Notes under the pieces: model-generated
What the model was told of the DNA's origin: nothing
What the model saw: the letters and a program-made list of their open reading frames with translations, nothing else
The model's database searches: none
Program-made: the position numbers and the translations under genes
In this document: in pieces, positions 44,436-52,715 of the stretch
Position numbering within the stretch: the stretch's first letter is position 1
Layout: each line of letters begins with the position of its first letter
Assembly: GCF_032341995.1 (NCBI RefSeq)
Contig: NZ_CP135439.1
Span: 1,984,001-2,048,000 of the forward strand
Direction of reading: 5' to 3'
Source: Domibacillus sp. DTU_2020_1001157_1_SI_ALB_TIR_016
GTDB taxonomy: Bacteria; Bacillota; Bacilli; Bacillales; Domibacillaceae
Length of the DNA stretch: 64,000 nt

Positions 44436-44585
44436 ATGGAAGATCTAGCCATCATCCTGTCTAATGAGCTGGGAAAATTAATTAATGACTATTACCGATA
44501 CGATGATCCAGAGATTAAAGAACTGATTCAAAGTGACATTCAGTTATTAAACGAAGCTATTTCTTTGTGTGAGCAGTCAACATAG
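44436..44585 (+). CDS. 49-residue paralogue family, copy B (ATG start)
   Basis: MEDLAIILSNELGKLINDY ... IKELIQSDIQLLNEAISLCEQ. AGGAG 8 nt before ATG. The only copy with a standard start codon; it fixes the N terminus of the other three. TTGAATTTTGCACATTAT follows 27 bp after the stop. Confidence 0.78.
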   Translation: MEDLAIILSNELGKLINDYYRYDDPEIKELIQSDIQLLNEAISLCEQST

Positions 44586-44780
44586 GGCAGCCCTTTCGGC
44601 TGCTTTATTTTTTTGAATTTTGCACATTATTAATTTTACTCGCTCTTTGCTTGCAGTATAGGATATAAAAAAAGCAGCCGCCTCTTTGGTTCTTTTCTTT
44701 CGTATTGTACAATAGCTTTATACTTTCACAATAAGTCCTGTTATTGGAGATGAGCGGCTATAAAAATCTATAAATCGAGT

Positions 44781-45263
44781 ATGTACCTTTTGGTCTCCCT
44801 GCTTGCAGCACTTTCCTGTTTTTTGCTGCTTTTGAATGTTTTTTTAACAGACAAACCAGAACAAAAAACCGAAGACGTAACAGCTGAACAAACCGAAACA
44901 ACCGCACCGGAAAAGGAACAGCCTGCTGCCTCAAATGAAAACGATACAACAAGCAATGAAACAAAACAGGAAAAAGAAACAACATCCCAGACGTCTGAAA
45001 AAAAAGACGGCTATGTATCCGATTGGTTTAACCAAGCAGATACACAAAAAAAGGAGAAAGCGGATTCTACAGCTGACAGTAAAACGGTGAATCAAGCAAA
45101 TAACGAACTGGCTGACCGAGAACAAACGGACCAAGAAACAAATGAGGCGGATACAACCTCATTTGATAACCAAATGGGTGATGAAGCGGGCGCAGAACAG
45201 CCTGTCCTGCAGCCTATTCCCCCGGCCAAGCCAGAGCAGCCTGAGCTTTCTCTTGAAAAATAA
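44781..45263 (+). CDS. Single-span membrane protein with long disordered tail
   Basis: 160 residues: membrane helix (YLLVSLLAALSCFLLLLNVFL) then a Thr/Glu/Gln/Lys-rich disordered chain with a WFNQAD island and a Pro-rich end (PVLQPIPPAKPEQPELS). The start is uncertain: ATG 44781 has no RBS, whereas GGAGATG lies 10 nt before an in-frame ATA at 44760 that would add KIYKSS. Terminator follows. Confidence 0.6.
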   Translation: MYLLVSLLAALSCFLLLLNVFLTDKPEQKTEDVTAEQTETTAPEKEQPAASNENDTTSNETKQEKETTSQTSEKKDGYVSDWFNQADTQKKEKADSTADSKTVNQANNELADREQTDQETNEADTTSFDNQMGDEAGAEQPVLQPIPPAKPEQPELSLEK

Positions 45264-45278
45264 AGTTTTTCAGCCAAT

Positions 45279-45310
45279 AAAAAAGCACTCACGCCATGTG
45301 AGTGCTTTTA
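45279..45310 (+). terminator. Intrinsic terminator
   Basis: AAAAGCACTCAC-GCCAT-GTGAGTGCTTTTA. Confidence 0.9.
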
Positions 45311-45675
45311 TTATGTGTGTACTATTTCGAAATGGGTACTTTATATACACGGCTTACCAAACCATACTTTAGTGTACCCGTTGCAGCTGCTCATTAAACT
45401 GCCCCAAAGTCATGTACAGTCGAATCCTTATCTCTTTCCACTTTTTCAAAAATGGGCGGTATACCCTTTCTTGCTCTTTCAAAGAATTCAGTGAACATAA
45501 ACAGCATCAAGCTATGATTACACCCCCTGTTGTTACAGGCTTGATCGCCGGGAAGATTTCATACGGGCGTTCATTGTTTTAAATGTGTGCTGAAAGACCG
45601 TTCGGGGTACATAATGAGTATAGGAGTTTCCTGCTTAAACGAATGCAGATAACAATCAAAAAAGAAGGTGTTTGT
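45311..45675. other. Gene-free stretch
   Basis: No supported frame on either strand; holds the upstream region of the Ala-rich gene. Confidence 0.4.
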
Positions 45676-46182
45676 ATGGGATTTTGGAAAGGTGCTGCTT
45701 ATGTAGCAGGTGGAGTGGCAGCTGCAGCAGCCGCTCCGCTTGCTGCTAGCGCGATTGCTGCGACGGCTGCAGGAGCCGCCATCGCCGGGACCGCAGCAGT
45801 TATCACAGGCACCGCTGCTGCAGCTGGAACGCTTGCAGCGACGGCGGCTGCAGCGGCTGGAACGGCCGCTGCCGGAGCCGTGACCACAGCCGGGACCGCC
45901 GTCGCTGGCGCAGCTGCGGCTGCCGGCGCGGCCGGATTAGCCAGTGCTGTAACCACTGCCACCGGAGCCGTCTCGGGAGCCGCGGTCACAGCCGGAACGG
46001 TGGCTGCCGGAACTGCTGGTGTTTTTGCAACGATTGCGGGAGCGGCTGGAGCAGACATATTGATGGAACCTATTTCACCAAAAGGAATCCGAAAAAAGGG
46101 ATTAAAAACAGTTATAAGCGGTGTTCAGGAAATGCATGCCTCCTGGAAAGAGAGACAGGCAGGAAAAGACACATCCGCTTAA
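45676..46182 (+). CDS. Extremely Ala/Gly/Thr-rich low-complexity protein
   Basis: 168 residues from ATG 45676 (GAAGGTG upstream). After MGFWKGAAYVAGG, residues about 10-125 are almost only Ala, Gly, Thr and Val in irregular AGTAA/TAAAAGT units; the tail is ordinary and basic (SPKGIRKKGLKTVISGVQEM). The repeat zone is hydrophobic enough to enter membranes or to form silk- or amyloid-like structure. GC content is far above the neighbours. No family recognised. A terminator follows at once. Confidence 0.75.
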   Translation: MGFWKGAAYVAGGVAAAAAAPLAASAIAATAAGAAIAGTAAVITGTAAAAGTLAATAAAAAGTAAAGAVTTAGTAVAGAAAAAGAAGLASAVTTATGAVSGAAVTAGTVAAGTAGVFATIAGAAGADILMEPISPKGIRKKGLKTVISGVQEMHASWKERQAGKDTSA

Positions 46183-46188
46183 AAACGT

Positions 46189-46229
46189 AAAAAGCTGTGT
46201 TTGTTCTTTTAACAAACACAGCTTTTTTA
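46189..46229. terminator. Bidirectional terminator
   Basis: AAAGCTGTGTTTGTT-CTTTT-AACAAACACAGCTTTTTT. Confidence 0.92.
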
Positions 46230-46238
46230 CGGAAGTTT

Positions 46239-46874
46239 TTATGTATGCTTCTTTAAAAAAGGGTTATTTTCCTTTTCCCGGCCAATCGTTGTCACACTAT
46301 CATGACCCGGCAGTACATATGTATCGTCCGGCAGCGTTAAAAGCTTTTGATGAATGCTTTTCAACAGCTGGGTTTCCTGCCCGCCTTTTAAATCCGTACG
46401 GCCGATGCTTCCTTCAAACAGGGTATCTCCTACAACAACAAAGCCTCCTTCTTTAAAATAAAAGCTGACACTGCCAGGAGAATGTCCCGGAGTTTCGTAC
46501 ACATCAAAAGAAAAGCTGCCAATCGAAAGCCTTCCTTCCCCTGTGAACAGCTGATCAGCGGAGTTTACTACAATAGGCTCTATTCCCTCAAAAGAAGCCG
46601 ATCCATTCAAAGCCGGATTGAACAGCCACTTTTTTTCAGCGTGATGAAGGTAAACCGGTATACTGTATTCCTCCCGAAGCGGTTCCACTGCCCCTATATG
46701 ATCAAAATGGGCATGTGTTAAAAGAATGGCTTCCGGCTGCAATTTTTTCTGCCGGATAAACCGCCGAATTTTATCTCCTTCTCCGCCTGGATCGATCAGT
46801 AAGGCTCTTCCTTTCTCGTAAATCACGTATGCATTCGCTTGAAGCGCCCCTGCCGGCAGCCCAATCCATTCCAT
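46239..46874 (-). CDS. MBL-fold hydrolase (glyoxalase II-like, YqgX type)
   Basis: 211 residues from ATG 46874 (GAGGTG 6 nt upstream). Metal motif THAHFDHIGA, further ligands in ETPGHSPGS, VVGDTLF and LPGHDSVT. Hydrolyses a thioester or related bond, as in bacillithiol/glutathione-independent members of the YqgX/GloB branch. Monocistronic. Confidence 0.9.
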   Translation of the reverse strand: MEWIGLPAGALQANAYVIYEKGRALLIDPGGEGDKIRRFIRQKKLQPEAILLTHAHFDHIGAVEPLREEYSIPVYLHHAEKKWLFNPALNGSASFEGIEPIVVNSADQLFTGEGRLSIGSFSFDVYETPGHSPGSVSFYFKEGGFVVVGDTLFEGSIGRTDLKGGQETQLLKSIHQKLLTLPDDTYVLPGHDSVTTIGREKENNPFLKKHT

Positions 46875-46942
46875 GTCTATCACCTCTTCTCCTCATTTTA
46901 TCATGAAAGAACGGCTGTCCTTCTCCGGATATGCTGCCCAGC

Positions 46943-46970
46943 AAAAAAGCGCCCGGATAGGCGCTTACAC
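46943..46970 (-). terminator. Intrinsic terminator
   Basis: AGCGCC-TATCC-GGGCGCTTTTTT on the minus strand, overlapping the stop of the next gene. Confidence 0.75.
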
Positions 46971-47222
46971 TTTTGCTGATTGTTTCCTGCGAAAATCGGC
47001 TATTTTTGATTCAACATCCATATAAATGTTTCTTGCTTCATCAGCGGAAATATTAAATTCACGGCTCACAAGTGCGGTAAGCTGAGGATCCTGCACTTTA
47101 GCATCATACGCATCACCGTAGCTCATCGTTCTTTCGTATTCGTCTCTCATAAAACGATACACGTCTTTTTCGTGCTGACTAAGCCCGTCAATAACATTTT
47201 CTGTGCCGGAATCTCTTTCCAT
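46965..47222 (-). CDS. Hypothetical helical protein
   Basis: 85 residues from ATG 47222 (GGAG 10 nt upstream). EKDVYRFMRDEYERTMSYGDAYDAKVQDPQ and FNISADEARNIYMDVESKIADF: two to three helices with an HTH-like spacing. Not recognised. Confidence 0.65.
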   Translation of the reverse strand: MERDSGTENVIDGLSQHEKDVYRFMRDEYERTMSYGDAYDAKVQDPQLTALVSREFNISADEARNIYMDVESKIADFRRKQSAKV

Positions 47223-47420
47223 TTTGTTCACTCTCCTTTTTTAGCTTTATTCTTTATGTTCCCCCAAAAAGAGCAAAATTCACCTCTATTTTGCCGGTGC
47301 AAAAGAAAACCTTATAATAGCCGTTTCAAGTGTACGGTCAAAGAACAGGCATACGGCTTATACAAAGATTCCGTATTTGAATATCTTAAAGTAACTCTTT
47401 AAAGGAGGCTTTTTTTTGAG

Positions 47421-47633
47421 ATGATGGACCAAACCTTAAAAGATCTTTTGGATATGGCGAGTTTGTATGGCCTGCTGGCAAAAAGATATGAGTATGTAGA
47501 TCCGCAAAAGCATATGCACTTTGAATTGCTTCACCTTAAATACGTCGATCAGTTAGAACAGCATTTCAAAATGCTGGAAAAACACCATGGCCCGTCTTCT
47601 TTTTCCTTTTCGCCTCCTAATGCCATGTACTAA
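47421..47633 (+). CDS. LKDLL-family protein, copy 2
   Basis: 70 residues: TLKDLLDMASLYGLLAKRYEYVDPQKHM, then LLHLKYVDQLEQHFKMLE and a Ser/Phe-rich tail. Same RBS layout (AAAGGAGG plus T-rich spacer) as copy 1. Confidence 0.74.
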   Translation: MMDQTLKDLLDMASLYGLLAKRYEYVDPQKHMHFELLHLKYVDQLEQHFKMLEKHHGPSSFSFSPPNAMY

Positions 47634-47634
47634 T

Positions 47635-47676
47635 AAACAAGCAGGCCGGACAAGAGAACGGCTTGCTTGTTTTTTT
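47635..47676 (+). terminator. Intrinsic terminator
   Basis: AAACAAGCAGGCCG...CGGCTTGCTTGTTTTTTT. Confidence 0.85.
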
Positions 47677-47728
47677 ATTTCTCATTTAAGCCTTTAAAAC
47701 GACGGCTCTATAATCCTTTTTACTTTTC

Positions 47729-48082
47729 TCAAGCAATAATTTTTTCATTTTGAAGACGTTGAATAAACTCCGTGTACTGGCGCTCATAGCTTTCCGGAAA
47801 CTCATTCGTAATTGAAACGGCCACCTCTTTTATAAACGGAATCTGGCTCTCGTCTACCGTATAAAAAATTTCGTTTTCTGTTTCCTCAGTGCTTAAAATA
47901 TTCGTCAAGCCTATTTTTCTTTCCTCTTCAGAAGCAAGCTTTTCATAATGCTCAATATATCGGTGATAACACATTCCTCCGCCAATATCGATGGGCGGAT
48001 CCAATGTTTCCGCTGCTGCAAACGCAATATGGTCCCCTGCCCGGTGCGCTTTTTTGTTAATTTGCAAAATACACTGTGTCAT
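47729..48082 (-). CDS. Hypothetical protein
   Basis: 117 residues, soluble, acidic. GGGMCYHRYIEHYEKLASEEERKIG and ESYERQYTEFIQRLQNEKI are helical; ENEIFYTVDESQIPFIKEVAV is a strand-helix. RBS AAGGAAGGAGACGG upstream of ATG. Not recognised. Confidence 0.65.
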   Translation of the reverse strand: MTQCILQINKKAHRAGDHIAFAAAETLDPPIDIGGGMCYHRYIEHYEKLASEEERKIGLTNILSTEETENEIFYTVDESQIPFIKEVAVSITNEFPESYERQYTEFIQRLQNEKIIA

Positions 48083-48396
48083 TCACAGCCGTCTCCTTCC
48101 TTACTTGTACAGTTGGTTTGGAATATTCACTTTCATGTCCATATTTTTCACCATTCGTTTTAAAATAAACAAAAACTCTTTTATTACCCATCGGGAACAT
48201 GTCTTTTATCGGATTGAAGAAGCTTCGTTCTCCAATAAATGAATTTTTTTATATATTTACGCATATTTTTTTAAAATTAGGGTATAAACATATAGGTTTG
48301 ACTATTTTACCCTTTAGTAGTTTGATAGACATCACCCACACGTTCATCTGTCCCGCACCTTGGTGAAAACAAATTATCCAAAAAGGAGTGCTCATT
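48083..48396. other. Gene-free stretch
   Basis: Upstream regions of two divergent genes; no supported frame. Confidence 0.4.
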
Positions 48397-48546
48397 CTGG
48401 AAGACACGATCATTCTTCTTTCTGCTGAATTGGGTCGTTTAATAGATGATTATAACCGGTGTCGCAGCTTGCGCCTTAAGAAATTAATAGAAGAAGATAT
48501 CCAGCTTTTAAAAAATGCACTGCTGGAGTGTGAGCAACCAGTTTAA
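48397..48546 (+). CDS. 49-residue paralogue family, copy C (CTG start)
   Basis: CTG 48397, 8 nt after AAAAGGAG: EDTIILLSAELGRLIDDYN ... LKKLIEEDIQLLKNALLECEQ. In-frame GTG 48388 overlaps the RBS. TTGAATTTTGCACATTTT lies 33 bp after the stop. Confidence 0.75.
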   Translation: MEDTIILLSAELGRLIDDYNRCRSLRLKKLIEEDIQLLKNALLECEQPV

Positions 48547-48730
48547 AAATATGTTGGTTGTTCTTTTTTATTTCTTTATTTGAATTTTGCACATTTTAAA
48601 ATATGTAATTTTTAAAAAATATTCTATTTGCTTAATACTTTTTAATTTACTTTTTTTCTACTTACTTTACATTTTCTAAAAATAGAACAAATAATTTAAT
48701 CAACATCCTTGTCATTACAATCTTTCTTTC
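48547..48730. other. AT-rich gene-free stretch
   Basis: Contains the conserved motif at 48580-48597; otherwise very AT-rich and featureless. Confidence 0.4.
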
Positions 48731-48772
48731 AAATCAAAAAAACCGTTCATAATGAACGGTTTTTTTGATTTG
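48731..48772. terminator. Perfect palindromic terminator
   Basis: AATCAAAAAAACCGTTCAT and its complement around TA; it works in both directions and separates the plus-strand gene at 48397 from the minus-strand block. Confidence 0.8.
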
Positions 48773-49097
48773 AAAAAGGATGTATTGTTTTATGTAGGCA
48801 GTTAGCCAATCAGCCATGCGGCAATCAACGCGGCCGATAAACAAACACCGCCTAAGCCGTTCTCATGGATTTTATCGAACTTATCAACGTTGAGCCTTAA
48901 GCTTTAACTTTTAAGAGCTTTGATCTTTCACCTTTAAGGTTTGAACGTTTAACTTTGAGCTTTCAGCCTGATAACGCTCGCTCGCGTTTAAGTTCCCTAT
49001 ATCCTCAAATGGATGAATGAAAAGTTAGCAGCTGTAAGGCCAAAGCCGCCGGCACCTGTTTAGTTTTGCTGATTTTCGATTGACTAACCGCTTTATC
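48773..49097 (-). other. Stretch with small-ORF remnants and AT-periodic sequence
   Basis: On the minus strand one frame reads FDKIHENGLGGVCLSAALIAAWLIG and stops, but it has no start codon. Upstream of it (48885-48990) short units such as AGCTTTAA and CTTTTAAG repeat with a period of 7-8. It looks like a decayed small membrane-peptide gene; I do not claim function. Confidence 0.3.
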
Positions 49098-49721
49098 TTA
49101 TTCCGGCACTTCAATTTCCGTCAAGGTATTCGAGGTAGACAGGACAAAATCGACCTCTGATAAAAATTCATCAATTTCCTGCTCCAGTTTCTCGTATGTA
49201 TGGCGGATTTTCAGCGGATCGATCATTTTAGCTTCGTTATCGTTTCGGTAACTTTTCACAAGCTCATTGTTTTCGTCCACTTTCGTTTTTGCTTCGCGCC
49301 CATACAAAGCATCGAGCTTTCGATTCAATTCTTCTTTGACTTCCTCATTTATTCTTTGAATGTTGTTTATCGCTTTTGTATACTCGTTTTTCATTTTTTG
49401 CATAAGCTGCACTTCATATTGAATAGATGTTTTTCGCTCGATGGCTTCCGCTACCGTATATTCTTTGTCCGCAATTTTCACCCTTGTCATGGCATTGGAA
49501 AGAACAATTGCAGACTTAATATCATTGCGTCGTTTTATCAAATCTTTCACAGACTGATAAGCTGATTGCACTTTATCTTCATATTCTTTGTTCGATGTGT
49601 ATCCGTTCACCGCTTTTTCACCGATGGCGAAGTCAACGAATGCAGCCGAATTCATCACTGTCTTGATACGCTTGTCCAGCAGCTTCAATTCTGCCAGCCC
49701 CCGGGTCACAGACATTTTCAT
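49098..49721 (-). CDS. Hypothetical coiled-coil protein
   Basis: 207 residues from ATG 49721 (GGAGG 8 nt upstream; the frame is open further but without RBS). Almost entirely helical: LAELKLLDKRIKTVM, DLIKRRNDIKSAIVL, YEVQLMQKMKNEYTKAINNIQ, KLEQEIDEFLSEVDFVLS. Resembles phage-encoded helical proteins in style. Not recognised. Confidence 0.7.
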   Translation of the reverse strand: MKMSVTRGLAELKLLDKRIKTVMNSAAFVDFAIGEKAVNGYTSNKEYEDKVQSAYQSVKDLIKRRNDIKSAIVLSNAMTRVKIADKEYTVAEAIERKTSIQYEVQLMQKMKNEYTKAINNIQRINEEVKEELNRKLDALYGREAKTKVDENNELVKSYRNDNEAKMIDPLKIRHTYEKLEQEIDEFLSEVDFVLSTSNTLTEIEVPE

Positions 49722-49847
49722 ACAAAAAACCTCCATTTTTTCTCTCCTTTTATAGTAACGCAGGCAGAGAAAAGAAGCTTTCTTTTCGCGACGGACTTGA
49801 TCGAACAAAAAGATCCGCCTGCAAAGAAGTAAATGCTGTTGTATACA

Positions 49848-49886
49848 AAAAAGCCACATCAGTTGAATCGCTGATACGGCTTTTTT
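49848..49886. terminator. Bidirectional terminator
   Basis: AAAAAAGCC..ATCAG-loop-CTGAT..GGCTTTTTT. Confidence 0.8.
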
Positions 49887-49944
49887 CGCTTCTTTTCTTC
49901 CTTTTGTTGTTCAGTTTATCTCTTTTTGTACAAAACACTTTTAT

Positions 49945-50352
49945 TCAATGAGCCGGGCCTGCCGGCAGGTATTCGACTACTTTCAATCCGGAAAGATCGG
50001 GCGGTCTGTATGGATTGGTCACTTCATACCTGGCCAGAAGCATTTTCACGGGAGTTTTGTGCAAAATCGATTCTTTCATCAGCTCTCTGGTCCGGTCATT
50101 TAACGCTCTTTCCTCATCTGACGTTAGGGCTCTTTTTTCTTTCTGCACAAAATCAGCGGTGAGGGACCGGCTGATGGCAGAAAAGTAAAACCAATACTCC
50201 GTTGAACGTTGATCATGCGGCTTTCCCATCACAATATGATCCGGTACAACACCGATAATCTCGCCCGCTTCTCCCCAGTATTTTTTGTCGTCCCATTGCC
50301 AGCCGGATGAGTACTGAATGAGTGATTCATTAAAAGGAACTGCTTCACTCAT
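49945..50352 (-). CDS. Hypothetical protein
   Basis: 135 residues, soluble, alpha/beta. YSSGWQWDDKKYWGEAGEIIGVV, EYWFYFSAISRSLTADFVQ, and HKTPVKMLLARYEVTNPYRPPDLSGL. RBS weak. Not recognised. Confidence 0.6.
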   Translation of the reverse strand: MSEAVPFNESLIQYSSGWQWDDKKYWGEAGEIIGVVPDHIVMGKPHDQRSTEYWFYFSAISRSLTADFVQKEKRALTSDEERALNDRTRELMKESILHKTPVKMLLARYEVTNPYRPPDLSGLKVVEYLPAGPAH

Positions 50353-50653
50353 AAGTCTGCCGCTTTTCTTATCTTTTCTTCGCCGTTTACAGCAGCTTTC
50401 TCACCGATTCCGTTTCTGCCCACTTTTTTCATCCTTTCTTTACCGAGGTTTCCATGTACGTTTCTACTTCGGCCATACAGCGGCGCAGTACACAGCTTGA
50501 GCGGATAGTATCACCGCTGCAGCCGAGCCATATTCATCGATCAGTGCTTAAGAAAAGCAACAAATAACGGCGAATTCATATGATAAGAGTGCTGTATATG
50601 CTATTATCCAGTATCCGCTTTTTTGCGGCTGGCTTTTTAGGAGGGGTGTTTCA
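50353..50653. other. Gene-free stretch
   Basis: Divergent upstream region; no supported frame. Confidence 0.4.
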
Positions 50654-51442
50654 ATGAGAAACTCTGAAAAGCAGGAAACCATCCAAAAAAAGAATTTCCC
50701 TTTATTTTCTTTTATACATGGAGCAGATCTGACTGTTGTTTTCAGCCTGTTTTCTGTTCTGTCGGTTGCTTTTATGTATTTTTATACGGAAAGTCAATTC
50801 AGGTATTACGGCGTGCCGGCTGAACTGATTGAAATTAAATTGATTAACTTCACCGGGACCTTATTTTACCTGCTTATTTTATGCCTCGTGCTGGCACAGT
50901 TTATTTCCCTATTTTCCTCATCAAAAGCTTATTCAAAAATGTATTCAAAAAGATGGTACACTAGAATCCTTTTCATTTTTTCCTTCCTTATTACGGCCCT
51001 GCTTGTGCTTTCTAAATCCACTGATTTTTTTGTGACATCGGAATACGATAAAGCTTTTACCTTGCTTTTAACAATCGGCACGATCATTGTATTTCTGCTT
51101 ATTTTCTCTGAAATCACCTATCTTGTAAGGCGAAAAAATTCAGGTACACACAATCAATTGGTTTGGTATATATCAGCTGGAATCGGGGTGTTAATGTTAA
51201 GCAGCGCGCTCGGCTATTTTCAAGCTTATTTTAAAACGGCTTACTACGTAACGACAGAGGAACCTCGCCAGGTGGTGGTAGGAAAGTATAATGGCGACTT
51301 TATTGTGGCGCCAGTTGATTTGAAAAAAGGGGTAATCAAACGGCAGTATGGCATCTTGAAAATGGAGTCAAAGGACGGAAAGCCTATTCTAGAAAGTATG
51401 CACACCGGAAAGCTAAAAGTAGAGGAACCGAGGATAAAATAA
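50654..51442 (+). CDS. Membrane protein, four helices plus C-terminal soluble domain
   Basis: 262 residues. Helices at about 28-45, 65-88, 103-125, 135-155 and 170-188; the last 65 residues form a beta-rich domain (RQVVVGKYNGDFIVAPVDLKKGVIKRQYGILKMES). AGGAGG 8 nt before ATG. Not recognised. Confidence 0.75.
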   Translation: MRNSEKQETIQKKNFPLFSFIHGADLTVVFSLFSVLSVAFMYFYTESQFRYYGVPAELIEIKLINFTGTLFYLLILCLVLAQFISLFSSSKAYSKMYSKRWYTRILFIFSFLITALLVLSKSTDFFVTSEYDKAFTLLLTIGTIIVFLLIFSEITYLVRRKNSGTHNQLVWYISAGIGVLMLSSALGYFQAYFKTAYYVTTEEPRQVVVGKYNGDFIVAPVDLKKGVIKRQYGILKMESKDGKPILESMHTGKLKVEEPRIK

Positions 51443-51620
51443 ATCCCGGCTGGATGACCAGCGTTTAACTTTACTTCTTTTTCCTCTCATTTCTTGCGCA
51501 TGTTACTTCAAGCACTCCCCTTCACTTTCGTCAGATTTTCTCACAAACAACTGTTTCTTTTCTATGCAAAATATCCTATAATCAAGTTAGTTCCTATTCT
51601 TTTTGACAGGGAGAATGCAT

Positions 51621-51788
51621 ATGGATACGAACCAGCCAATTCTTGAAGAATTATCATTCCAAATTAAAAAACTGCGCCATCTAATGATTCTCGCTGCTGC
51701 TATTTATGGATTCGGAAGTGAGGAAGTGTTAGGTTACAGCCAGGAATTAGATAAATTAATTATTGAGTATCAGCTTCAAACGAGCTGA
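51621..51788 (+). CDS. Spo0E-family aspartyl phosphatase, copy 2
   Basis: 55 residues from ATG 51621 (AGGGAG 7 nt upstream). LSFQIKKLRHLMILAAAIYGFGSEEVLGYSQELDKLIIEY carries an intact S-Q-E-L-D. It should act on phosphorylated Spo0A. Confidence 0.9.
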   Translation: MDTNQPILEELSFQIKKLRHLMILAAAIYGFGSEEVLGYSQELDKLIIEYQLQTS

Positions 51789-51924
51789 CTATTTATAGAG
51801 CCGGAAAAATTTCTGGCTTTTTTGCGTGTTTACCCAACATAAACTTATCTTTTTTCTCCTTTCCCTACAGCATCTCCGAATATTTCCGGGCGTTCAACAA
51901 ACTCTATATAGAGGAGGTGACAAT

Positions 51925-52074
51925 ATGGAAAAGCAAGAGCAGGAGAAAAAAACGGGACAGAAAGATGAATCCATTAAAGCTATGGATCAGGGGTTTAACT
52001 TAATTGTTCAAGCGGTTAACAACGTGACAGGCATAGATAAAAGCAATGATGGAAAAAAGAATAAAGAAGGGTAA
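51925..52074 (+). CDS. Small hydrophilic protein
   Basis: 49 residues from ATG 51925 (GAGGAGGTG upstream). Lys/Glu-rich ends around a helix AMDQGFNLIVQAVNNVTGID. Not recognised; spore-protein-like composition. Confidence 0.6.
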   Translation: MEKQEQEKKTGQKDESIKAMDQGFNLIVQAVNNVTGIDKSNDGKKNKEG

Positions 52075-52124
52075 AGCGAGCGCCTTTTATGGCGTTTACC
52101 CCTTTTTTCTCCAAGCTTCAAATA

Positions 52125-52153
52125 AAAAAGCCACCTATAAAGGTGACTTTTGC
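52125..52153 (-). terminator. Intrinsic terminator
   Basis: AAAGTCACCT-TTA-TAGGTGGCTTTTTT on the minus strand. Confidence 0.8.
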
Positions 52154-52154
52154 C

Positions 52155-52538
52155 TTACTGAATAAAACCGAGTGGAATTTTTGGTTCTTTAGGGTTCGGC
52201 CGGGGCATGGCCATCAGCAAAAAGTTAAGCTGCGTTACGTGCTGAATCAACTGCACTTCCAGTCCACTCTCTGTAACGCCGTCAAATATGATTAAACTCG
52301 GATCACAATAACCTAATGCCCTGACTTGAAAAGTAACCGACTGCCCGGACGGAATCAGTTTCACACCCACCCCCTGGGTGCCATCCAGTTTGTTGTCAAA
52401 ATCTTCAGCTCTCTTTTTTAAATGCTTATACACTTCACTTGCCAGGTTTTTTTGTCCCGGTGCACTCATCGGTAGAGGCAGCTCATTGCAAATATCACTG
52501 TCGTTCATTGATTGAAATGAATCTGGCTTTTGTTCCAC
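52155..52538 (-). CDS. DUF6173 family protein
   Basis: 127 residues. NLASEVYKHLKKRAEDFDNKLDGTQGVGVKLIPSGQSVTFQVRALGYCDPSLIIFDG and VQLIQHVTQLNFLLMAMPR match the DUF6173 pattern of bacilli. Function unknown. Pro-rich ends. RBS GGAG. Confidence 0.78.
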   Translation of the reverse strand: MEQKPDSFQSMNDSDICNELPLPMSAPGQKNLASEVYKHLKKRAEDFDNKLDGTQGVGVKLIPSGQSVTFQVRALGYCDPSLIIFDGVTESGLEVQLIQHVTQLNFLLMAMPRPNPKEPKIPLGFIQ

Positions 52539-52715
52539 TTTATCATCTCCTTCTTCGAGCCGGGTAGTTCTGCTTTACATCCCGTTTTATTATCTCCTTT
52601 TTCGTGAAATTATTACCCGAGTCCTCAGAAGCGTTCTTCCCTTTTAAACTGCTCGATATGAAAAAGCCTGCCGATTCAGTCGGATCAGTCGCCGTTGTGC
52701 AGAACAAAGGCCGCC

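Noticed and set aside
45699..46058. Antisense Ala/Pro/Val-rich open frame
   Set aside because: A shadow of the GC-rich repeat gene on the plus strand; no RBS and no independent signal.
49722..49859. 46-codon N-terminal extension of the gene at 49098
   Set aside because: It starts without an RBS inside a terminator; GGAGG precedes ATG 49721.
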